Positions 54,301 through 64,000 of a DNA stretch of 64,000 nucleotides are shown piece after piece. Both the position numbers and the translations under genes were made by a program. Positions within the stretch are counted from its first letter, which is position 1, and each line of letters starts with the position of its first letter. Under the pieces are notes generated by a model, which was not told the DNA's origin, searched no databases, and worked only from the letters and a program-made list of their open reading frames with translations. Origin of the DNA: Pegea sp. RAD2-039 (lineage: Eukaryota > Chordata > Thaliacea > Salpida > Salpidae). The stretch lies in NCBI GenBank assembly GCA_034620365.1, contig JAQGEQ010000204.1, positions 186,001 through 250,000 of the forward strand, given 5' to 3'.

Positions 54301-57300
54301 GCATTAATTTCTTTGTTAATGCTGTTTTCAGGTGAGCTCACGACAATCATCTTGAAAGTTCATTTCTCCATTAATGTTGAATTCAGCAAAACTTCTTCAG
54401 AAATATTACATAAACATTCGCATAAACATATTTTAAATTTATTCATGTTAATATATGTAGTACGCTTTTGAGACAGGTTAACAATAAAACTTACTTTTTT
54501 TGTATAGACTTCGTGGTGTTTGTTGTGGTACATCTGAAATGATTTACAACTTCAAATCTCACATTAGATTGAGTGAAATAGCTCAATCTGTTCTAAAGGT
54601 TAAACAAATTTTTGAAAATAATAAATTGAATTTTTACTAGCACCAAATTGATATAAAAATAACACTACAGCTTTGACTCATTAGTTATGATAAATCATTA
54701 AATATTATTCGTTTTAAAGAAAGTATAATCTTATCAATCAGCATAAAAAACTGTGGTTAGATTCATAATAAAGTATTTTAAAGTTAGCTAAAAATAAGTA
54801 ACGTTTAAAGTGCTTTATTCGTATGAAAGATGCTTTGTAATAAATAACTTTAATTTTTGTTTCTATACCACTTAAAGCCCACCTACTTTATAAAACACCC
54901 CTTAAATACTAAAGATGTTGTACTTTATAAGTATGAATCAATGAAATCTAACAGGAACTTATTACACATCCATAACTCGATTGCTTTTCAGCTATTGACA
55001 GATGAAGAAATGCCATTTATCACAGTTGGACTGGTTATGTATGTCAAATATTATCTACCACTAATCGACTGGACGGACCAAAACTATAGACCTGCCTTAT
55101 TTGCAGTTCTCAAACGATTAGATCGTTTTTTTATGAAGCTGAGCAAAAAACCACATTTAAGGTAAGTACAGAGCTTACGTGGTTTGCTGGTTCAATTAAT
55201 TGAAGTTTAAATGTTTGATATTTTGCTACAACAGAAAAGAGATAGACTCACAAGCCATCGAAATGATTCTTACTGGAATACAAGATCTACTTTCTCGACA
55301 ACCAGTAGTAGCTCACATTCCACATTTAAAAACTTTTGTCAATGTAATAAAATAAATCATTTATTTTTATAGCTATTTAGTAATTTCAATTTGTTGTAAA
55401 GAAAACTACGAATATTTGAATCTATTTTTTTATAGACATGTGTTAACATGCAAGCAAGTTTGAATTTCATCTTCAAACCATCAGAAAATTTACATTATCA
55501 TCAAAATATTCACCCAGATTACCAATGTTTGTCACCATCATTAACACCAAAAGTCATTAAGCTAGCTAGTAAGTTTGCCAATTTGTTACTTCATCTTTTG
55601 GTAGTAAAAAGAAAAGGCTAAAATGTTTTCAGTTGACATTAATGGATTTTTAACGACGTACTGCAGATCTAAAAACTCATTCTATAAAATTATACAGCTG
55701 ATTGAAATGGATGTTAAGTAATTAAAGACCAACAGCAAATTTAGAGAAACGTTTTACATACAATCAATATTTTTTAATACAAATAACTTTTAAGATATAA
55801 CTAAAAGTTACGCAGCTTACAAATGACTGAAATTACAGTTTTACAATTGGAAGCACTGCGCTCAGAAAACTACAATTTTGAAAATTTAATGCAAGCTACT
55901 TTAAACTCAGCAACATTAGAAGAATATATGTTAAATTTTATTGTACCAATTTGCTTTTCCTGTGCATCTGAAACTTTAATATTTCCTAAAACATTAGAGA
56001 GCGAAGCTAAAGGTAAGTGTCTAGATGAAATATTGAATAAATAAATCTTCGTCAAAAATTGCCAAATTTGTTTTCTAAATTTTGGCAGTTAAATGGAATC
56101 TACCAATAACTGTCAATGATGCTCATGCAATTATGACTCTCTGTTTTAATGGGATTCAAGGAAAACATAAAAAACGAGCAGTTGATATTTCGCAGCTGCT
56201 AACTGCAACATATCCCAGTTAGTAATGATTTGGTTTTAATACTCACTATAAATTTAGTTTACAATTAGAAATATTTATAAAATTTATTCTTTTAAAGAAT
56301 ATTGATCCAATTATGAACGTTTATCTATTTTGTATTGAAGTTTCAAAACGAAATGAGTTTTTAACACAAAGAATTATGTTTCTATCACTTCGGACAACTC
56401 TTGCTGCATTTAGTGATCGATTTTATGGTTGTTGGCCTCAGATAGCCCACTCCATTCGTGAAATTGCTCTTAAAACACTTGGTGAGTATTTGTATCGGTA
56501 AATTAGCTTTCATTAGAAATAAACGTTGTGTTATTATCAGAATCAACGTATTTGTTAAGATAATTTAACTTAAAATTAAATATAATTAAACAAATAGCTT
56601 AAAATCTTGCTAACCTTTCGCGTAAGATGAAATTCAGTGAATAATATTTATTGCTTCAATCGATTAAAACTTTTTTTACATTTTCAGGTGGTTCAGCTAT
56701 TTGGAACTTTTTAATTTTTGTAATGCAATATAAAACACCACTGATCATACACTTAAAACCTTTTGTACAAAATAAGGTAGTTTAATTATTATATAGAAAT
56801 AGAATTATGTCTTATAAGGACTTAAAAACCAAGGAGTCCTGCCGGAGACTTACATATTTTTATCTTCTAGTTTATTAAGCGTAATGTTGAAACAAGTGAA
56901 GAAGCTGATTTAAAGCATCATCTTGAAGAGATTTTAAGAATTAGAAAACACAAGCCTTTAATGTTTTCACACCTCAGCAAGCAATTTGCTTCTGAAGCAA
57001 AACAATTAAGTCTGCTTCTGACATCTTCACTTCTTACTTCAGTGAAACGTGTGTAGAATCTCTATTTTTATTTAGGTTACTAAGAAGTTATAAAAGCAAA
57101 GCTGTAAAGAATGTTTATTCACTTTACTTTTAATTTTGATTATCTTTCAAAATACTGATTAATAATGGCATCAAAAATTGAAAAGGATAATTTTATAAAA
57201 ACCATTACACGGTTTTAAAAATACATTATACTGGCTTGGTTGCTTAAAATATTAACTATAGTAACCACAATTAATCATAATGTATTCTTAAAATGATACA

Positions 57301-59039
57301 GTTTTTTTTTACTTTTCTTAGCAGATCTAATGTTAAGATTTCTATATTATTCTATAAACAAACTTACCTTACACAATATATACAATAATATAAAAATATA
57401 AAATATAATTAGAAAATGTAAGAAGGGAAAGAAACAAAAATGATAGATTGGTCAAAATTATAAATTATTATATTTAAAAACTATTTATACTACCATAGAC
57501 TTGATTAGCTGATATTTGCACCATACAGATATTTTGTGATTGCTACAAAGTATTTTTACAATTTTTTTCATAAATAAAAAGATAATAGTAAAACAAAATA
57601 ACAGCCTAAATAACTAACTTGATGAGCTCAGTTTTTTAGTGTAACCTTTATCAAGAAGTTATTTCTTCAGAAAAACTTTAGTGAGTCGGTACCTTAATAA
57701 CAAAACTAATGTAGTTTTTGATAATCATCTACTTATTTAGACTTCAAATTGTAGCTGTGTGCTCTATTTTTCTTTGACAATTGTTTTATTGCTTGAGTTT
57801 AACAAAAATGGAATAACTATTATTTACTTGATGTTAGTTGATTCCATTAATAACTTCTTTAATTCAAGCATCGCCAGGAGTGAGTAGAGTAAGATTCGGA
57901 TCATCAAGACGGTCTCCAAACAGTGTCCTCTCAAGAGTCGGATCCTTTAGAAAATCAAACTCTTCTATAAGTAAAGAAGAACGCCGATATGTTGAAAGAG
58001 AAGCTGCACTTGCTGAAGAAGAGTAACAACTTTCATAAATTTGTCTTTAACAAATTTTTAAACTAATGAATAATAATGACTACGGAAGGCATTTAAATAA
58101 ATTTTCAATAAATTTCAGAGACAAGCAAGAAAAGCAGAAATCCCTTTGCTCGCCGGTAAGAACTGTTTTGTAATTATCTTGCAAATGATTTTTAAAAATA
58201 TTTCTAGTTATTACAAAGGCGGCATAGCAGTAAAAGAACTTACAACAACTCACACCGATTAAGTCGACTTACGTCTCGCTCCTTTCGACTAAACAAGTGA
58301 GTCAGAAAATTTCAAATTTTATTACAACTCATTACAAACTTTTTCTGTTTACTTTATTTCAAAGAGTCATTTTAATTTCGAACAAATTTTTGCTAGCAAT
58401 AAGTTATTTTGTAGAACTACGTCAATCAAGTACAGAACAGCATCAACTTACAATATGAATAAAACTCCACCATCTAAGAGACGTTCTTCCATTCCTAATA
58501 TAAAAATCGAACAATATGAAGACTTAGAAGTTACTGGAGTTGAAGATTCAACAAAGTAAGCCAAGAAAATTTAAGCATAACTATATTTAATAAAATCTAA
58601 ATAATTTCAATCTATATTTATTAATATTTTATTGATTATTTTTCAACATTTTATAAAAATTTCTTTAAATCAATAAAAAATTTAAAGTTTGTCACAGCAA
58701 TTATTAAATTGAATGTTCTGTAAATTAAATGGATAAATACTTTAAAAAGATCCTTTTAAACAATAATTTTAGATTTTGAAAACTGTTTTTATCATTTTCA
58801 GTAGTATTTTAGAACTAATGAAATTGGATTTTTTTTTATAAATTCTAGTTTACATTTTTCTGTAAAATTTCTATGTGCTGAAAGACCAACATTTCTTTAC
58901 TAGCTGCAAAGCACCTTCGATATCATCACTGAAATACGTGAATGTGAGCGGAAGTTGTTCAATTAATGAAGCATATGATACAGCCAGTGAAAAAAATCGT
59001 GAAACAAAACCCTTTCTGACTAGTAATGATGACAACTAG
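39334..59039 (+). CDS. unc-80: UNC-80 homologue (NALCN sodium-leak channel complex)
   Basis: A single gene of about 55 exons, roughly 2,900-3,000 aa by rough summation (human UNC80 is about 3,260). UNC-80 is a large HEAT-repeat-like scaffold that with UNC-79 supports the NALCN leak channel at neuronal membranes. First exons are 39334-39437, 39678-39726, 39843-39996, 40461-40668, 40819-40953 and 41260 to about 41507. Matches run in family order: VPLPIQSFLWRQT (start), ACLPHVLHCAAVL, CDVAVVRCLLNSQWNEDG, FLMEMCPPGTVPDP, LFLLCAAKVPEV, CDPPWLPHI, GYSLILPTMLRVYSKY, KPFILELFASAAPLL, YYLPLIDWTDQNYRPAL, LKRLDRFFMKL, then Ser/Arg-rich C-terminal exons (57840-59039). The last exon, about 58907-59039, ends FLTSNDDN. 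The junction after the 41260 exon keeps frame only with a weak GTTTAA donor. Large introns lie at about 52723-53640 and 57060-57840. Inner exon ends are approximate. Confidence 0.92.
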
Positions 59040-59210
59040 TCTTGTTATTGAGACCATCCTAATTTCTTTCCTCTATTGAACATAGTTTTTAACCTTTGGA
59101 CTTATTTCTTGTAATTTACTACATAACTTTGCACTTGTTGAATGTGGGTTGTTTTACAAATTTTTCAGATTTCTTTAAACATTTTTAAAATGTCAAATAT
59201 TTAATATTGT

Positions 59211-59216
59211 AATAAA
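59211..59216 (+). terminator. Poly(A) signal AATAAA of UNC-80
   Basis: AATAAA 171 nt after the stop, followed by T- and GT-rich sequence (GAGTTGTTC, then TTTTTGGTTTGGTG), the usual downstream element. Confidence 0.65.
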
Positions 59217-60177
59217 CTGAGTTGTTCAAAACAACATTTTTGGTTTGGTGTCAACTTAGAGTAATATTTATTTTATACTTTTGATACATGAAGTTACAAC
59301 TTATGATGAGTGTTAGGTTAAAACTCAGCTAATTATAGACTAAAATCACAACTCTATTAGTAGTTTTGCCAGTCTCTTATGAAAATATTTTCTTCATTTC
59401 TTAATATTTGTCACTGGTGGTTATAAAGCTTGGTTGAGGACGAATGACAGCAGGTTCAGAGATTAAAGTAACAGTTTTGAGATTTGTATACACCAACAAA
59501 CTAACTGTTCTAGGTTTAAAGTCTATAAAGCGATGTTATTGATATAAGAGGACAAAGTTCCTTATTTAAGCTGTAAACAAACTGCTAAATAGTAGCCATT
59601 CTACAGATAAATTTAAAATTAATTTCAAATAAATGTTTTATAATTAAATCAATTTTTCAAGAGCTTTTACAAAAAATTAGGTAGTTTTGATATTATACAG
59701 ATTTTGAAACTTTCTATAAACAATATTGTAGCATGATAGAAAAGTATATTAGTTGTAAAGCGAAGTTGCATTATAAAATCTTGTATAAAACTAACTGGTG
59801 AAATAAATTAAACTTCTTTTGAAAAAGCATTACGCCTTTAAATATCATAGAAATTTATCTTTGTTAGATCTGCAGAAAACAGTAATTAAGTAGAAGAAAG
59901 TTAAATTGGTGGGTTAGCACAAAAATTTAGATGGAAGTCAGTAAGAATAGTTTAAAATGTCAACAAATTATTTGCAAAGTTCAATTTTGGGGTTAATTCT
60001 TGAACTAGAAATTCGACAAAACAAAAAATGAGAAATAAAACCAAAAACAATTTTGAAGTTTGTTGAGTATGTTGTAAAGAAAAATAGCGCTAATTGAAAG
60101 TCTGTAATTAAATGTGATGAAATGGAAAAAATTGCAACAAAAGAAATCTACAAAGATATTAAAGCGATGAGATATTT
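59217..60177. other. Convergent 3' region between UNC-80 and the cytidylyltransferase
   Basis: AT-rich and without a coding frame. It should hold the 3' UTR of the - strand gene. I saw no close AATAAA on the - strand. Confidence 0.5.
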
Positions 60178-63100
60178 TCAACTCTGTGATGATGCAGCCA
60201 TTTGAAAATCATTATCATCAGAACTGTAAAAAATTAAGAGATTTAATTAAAGAGGAAATAAACTAAATGAAAAGTAGAAACTTACTCGACTTCTTCATCA
60301 TCATGATGATCATTTTGAAGGTGATTTTCAAATGTGTCTTTAACCAAAAAGCTGGGAGACTGTGGTTCTTCGACAACTTCTGCTTCCATGTTTGAATCAC
60401 TAAAATCTGGTGATGATGGAGGACTTAGTCTAGTGGGAGAAATAGCTTCAAGAAAAGTTTCCTTGTACTGATTCTAAGAAGATCCAACATTAAAATGTTA
60501 TTGAAAAGAGTTTCTTCAGACTCACCATAGCTCCATACATAAGAATGAAATTGCGAACAAATTCATTGGATTTTTCTCGCCATTTGTCAAGAACCTCATG
60601 ACTGCGATCTTCAATACGACCAACTATCTCCTTGTATCTTTCTCCCATATCTTTCAATTTATCTCGAACCTGATCAACAGTATTCTGAACGGAGATTTTC
60701 TTCTCCTGCAGAGAAAACCATAAAAAGTGAAATCAGCAAAAGTAAAAGACAACAAAATGTACTCGGTAGTAGCTGATGTTTAGGTCTTTGGCAGAGTAAC
60801 CACGGGCAAGATTCCGTCGAATGTAGAGATCATAATCCTTTACAATTCGAGTTATGACGTCAGAGGTCGAGATACCTTCAGTACGTTGTGTAGGACAAAA
60901 CATCCCTAAAGATAAGAAGCTGGTTTATTAAAACATCAGATTTCATTTACAGTTAAAAGAGTAAAAAAATAAAAGTTAGTTTCGATAAAAAACTGTTTAC
61001 TTACCAGCGGCTTTGACATCCTTGTACACGTCATCAGATGACGTAGTAGCATAAGGTAAGTCATCATGGGCAACAAAATCAATCTGAATAAAACCAAAAT
61101 GCAAGTAAACAATTGAAGGTTGTGAATAATTGATGAATGCAGTTAAAGGATAATTGAAAATTAGTGAACTATCTTGTAAGGAGTAATTGAAATTTATAAA
61201 TTATTCAAACTGAATAAAAATTTTAAAATTCTAAATGAAAAATTCACAAAAATATTTCTTCAATTTTCAAGCTTTTCAATAAAATTTGATAATATCAACA
61301 GAACATTGTTATTGTCAACAATGTAATAGTACTTAATCTAATTTTTCATCTACTTTACTATCACAGTAATTAAATAAAAACAAATTAAGATTCAGATAAT
61401 GGTTTTTTTCTCAGAAAACGACTTAATTATTTTATTGATTATTAAGTCAATCAATTTTAGAATGTTTTTTTTAACATTCAAACAAAAATAGTAAACAACT
61501 TAGTCTAAAGTCTACTTAAACTAGGATTGAACATTTTACAAACAGTTACAACGAAACTTTGAACAACTAAGTCAATACAGTAAAATGAGTATGACTTAAA
61601 TCACAATTTTATTTATTTAATATTTCAAGCAAATTATCCACCAAATTTGTTGACAAGCACTTTAGGTTATTGTTGACAAATTTTTTTGGATAAAACATAG
61701 TAAGTGATTTCAAAGCAAACGAGATTGTAGCATCCTCTACTAAGCAAAAGATTATTTACTTTTATCAAGAAGGCTTTACAGGTCAAAGCTCGAAATCTAC
61801 CAGAGTTTTTTTTTAATTTTCTGCTTTATGTGAGATTTGTTAGAAGCTACAAAACATATTACTCAATCTATAATATTTTCATAGAAATTGGTTGGAGCTT
61901 CAGAATTAAAAACAAACTCTAATTAGCTTTTATTAAAACCAGTTGACTGAATATAAATATTTAAGAACCAAGAGAACATTTTCAAGACTTACTTTATGTT
62001 TTTCAAGAAAATCTGAATCTAAAGTCCAGGGTGCATCTGTAATAATCTCATCCACATAACGACAATGACGTAGAGCATCATAACGTTCATTTTCTCGCAT
62101 CACTGTTCTTCCTTTCAAGCTGTGGGTCAGATTATCATTGCAAACTGAAAAGAGAACATTTTAGACTTCAGACTTTAACATTCTGAGCAAAACTATTGAA
62201 AAAATAAAGTATATTATAAGAATGTAGAATAAATATTTATTTAATTTAAATATTGTGATACTCGAATAAACAAATAAATTTTTTTATTAGAACATTAAAT
62301 TGCAGAGTTGACTAAATTACCCTAACTAGAAAAGATGAATTTAAAATTGAAATATTTAATTGAAATAATAAAGTTGTTAACTTATTATGTAGAAGTTATA
62401 TACACAGAATTGATTAAATCAAAACATATAAGCAGGATTTGCAAAATGAATCTATGTATGATATATATATATGTAACTATCAGATCAGAAGTAGAAAAAA
62501 CTACAAAAATAAAACATAAGTTTTTTTTTATAATATCAACATTTAAAGTAAAAGTTTTAAAAATATAATTTTCTGTTTTTATACCCCCAACAATTAAATG
62601 TGTGTTTGGAAAGATATTTTTTGCTTGCATCAAAGCCCTTGCATGACCTGAATGGAACATATCATATATTCCATCAGCATATACTCTTGCTGGCCGAGAT
62701 CCTATAAAAAATAACAACTTGAATTGATGTTAATTACCAGCAAATAAGCCTTTAAAAAGTAATTAGTTAACCTGGCTTCATTGCTTCTTCTTTAGTTAAT
62801 CTAACATAAGGAAAGGCTGATTTAGAAACATCATATGTTGAACATATTGAAGCAGGCTTATAAAGTGCCTTCAAAATAAAAGAAAATTGTTAAAATATTG
62901 AAACAAAATCACACAATTCAATTAAATATAATTCATTGTTCAGAATTAAAAACTTATTATCTGCAGAATTTATTTCCAAAATTTGAAATTACCATAACAA
63001 ATATTTTTGGTATTTTACAAAAAATCAAAAAATGGCAAAAAAATAACATTAAGATGATTATTTATAATTTATAAAAATACAAAATATAAAAGTAAAGCTA

Positions 63101-63366
63101 CTAAGAAAAGTTACTAACAATATAAATATTGTACAAATTAACAAACTTAAATGAAAAGATACATGATGAATAAATAAACTAATTTTAAATTTTAGTTTAT
63201 GAAAAGATAAAAGTTTTTAACTTACTGACTCATTTTTCTTCAAATCAACACACTTGGCAACTTTTTTGGTTATTTCATTACTACTCACACAAGTACTAGC
63301 TGCAAATGTATCACTTTGCTCCATTACTGATCGTTTTCTCTGGTTATCTACTAAAATTTTTGACAT
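60178..63366 (-). CDS. CTP:phosphocholine cytidylyltransferase (PCYT1 family)
   Basis: Nine exons: 63366-63226, 62868-62772, 62701-62585, 62144-61993, 61083-61005, 60905-60763, 60705-60526, 60473-60286, 60223-60178; about 380 aa (human PCYT1A is 367). It makes CDP-choline from CTP and phosphocholine, the rate-limiting step of phosphatidylcholine synthesis, switching between a soluble form and a membrane-bound form. The catalytic domain has [19 protein letters not shown] with the nucleotidyltransferase HSGH (about 96-99), then [24 protein letters not shown] and [17 protein letters not shown] long amphipathic, charged helix follows (exon 7, [20 protein letters not shown]), the lipid-sensing M region. 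Exon 8 carries Ser-Pro sites ([11 protein letters not shown]) like the phosphorylated tail, and an acidic end. Exon 2 uses an AAG acceptor. All catalytic motifs are intact. Confidence 0.95.
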
Positions 63367-64000
63367 AGTTAAACTTAAAGCATAAAGGCGGTGACTGTCA
63401 CAAAGTTTACTAAATACTTTACACTTATTCCATATATACTTGAAATGCTAACTACAATCAATAAGAAAGCTTAGACAAAATGGTTTAAATTAAAAATGAA
63501 TTTGATTTGATAAATTTATAAACCATTTTTAAAACATAAATACTATGCACAAAATATTGAACTAAATCAAAATATGTTTAATAATCAAATAGTTTTATGC
63601 AGTTTGAAATTACAAAATATTTCTTAACTTGATAGTAAACTATACAGAGTAGGCACAGAAAAATCTAAAATAACAAAAAATTATCTAAATGTAAAAGCAT
63701 TATCAAAATAGAAAGATTAAATATATGCACTTTTATCCTGATATTCAGGACACATTACACTCTAATGATAATTAATTATCATTCAGACAAATGTAGCTAT
63801 CTACTAGTACGCACTTAGAAGTATAAAGATTTAATTTTTTTGGTAAAGAGAAACATATAGTAGAAGAAAAAATTAGGTAAACTTTAACTAAATCAATATT
63901 TGATAATAAAGATAACGCATATATTATAAAGTGATACATTTTATTAATTAAATGTGTTATTTATTAATAACATTAATGCTAGAAATAACAAATCATCTTT
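63367..64000. other. 5' flank of the cytidylyltransferase gene
   Basis: AT-rich sequence with no gene seen. On the - strand, CTTTGTGACAG lies about 30 nt before the start codon and is a possible 5' UTR acceptor. No clear TATA element can be singled out. Confidence 0.4.

Noticed and set aside
62335..62568. 77-codon + strand open frame
   Set aside because: Lies in a cytidylyltransferase intron on the opposite strand and has AT-driven composition (Lys, Ile, Leu, Tyr) only.
1..64000. CRISPR arrays, bacterial operons, rRNA genes or integrated viral genes
   Set aside because: None seen. Spliced GT-AG genes with metazoan homology occupy the window, and the only mobile-element remnant is the LINE at the left edge.

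Overview
This window is AT-rich, intron-rich DNA from an invertebrate animal. Introns follow GT-AG; many are only 45-70 bp, others run to several kb. Every recognisable gene is metazoan. A nose-resistant-to-fluoxetine (NRF-6 type) membrane acyltransferase, strong 3' splice sites just before several start codons, and closely packed genes on one strand point to an ecdysozoan, possibly a nematode-like animal. That assignment is inference and I cannot name a species.

Layout. Bases 1-1190 hold a decayed, internally deleted non-LTR retrotransposon. On the + strand follow three genes head to tail: an alkaline ceramidase (2197-4579), an ODR-4 homologue with a long extra multi-membrane C-terminal half (5823-9509) and glomulin (9767-12188). 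On the - strand lie chondroitin sulfate synthase (22132-14023) and an NRF-6-like acyltransferase (33045-26881, 13 exons). On the + strand comes a very large UNC-80 gene (39334-59039, about 55 exons). CTP:phosphocholine cytidylyltransferase (63366-60178, nine exons) converges on it from the - strand. Spaces between genes are AT-rich and mostly empty.

Functions. The genes do not form one pathway. ODR-4 (ER membrane, UFMylation/GPCR trafficking), ceramidase (ER/Golgi sphingolipid breakdown), cytidylyltransferase (phosphatidylcholine synthesis), chondroitin synthase (Golgi proteoglycan synthesis) and the NRF acyltransferase are all membrane or secretory-pathway proteins. UNC-80 is a scaffold of the NALCN sodium-leak channel. 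Glomulin regulates cullin-RING ligases.

Most notable: the ODR-4 C-terminal extension with a 33-bp coding minisatellite; the 257-bp ODR-4/glomulin gap with a strong acceptor (operon or trans-splicing hint); an unidentified Cys-rich frame inside an NRF intron; an unidentified coding-like relic at 35523-35893; and a CpG-rich hairpin island at 24975-25128. Exon coordinates were read by eye from frames, splice signals and remembered family sequence. They may be off by a few bases, and UNC-80 inner exons are approximate.
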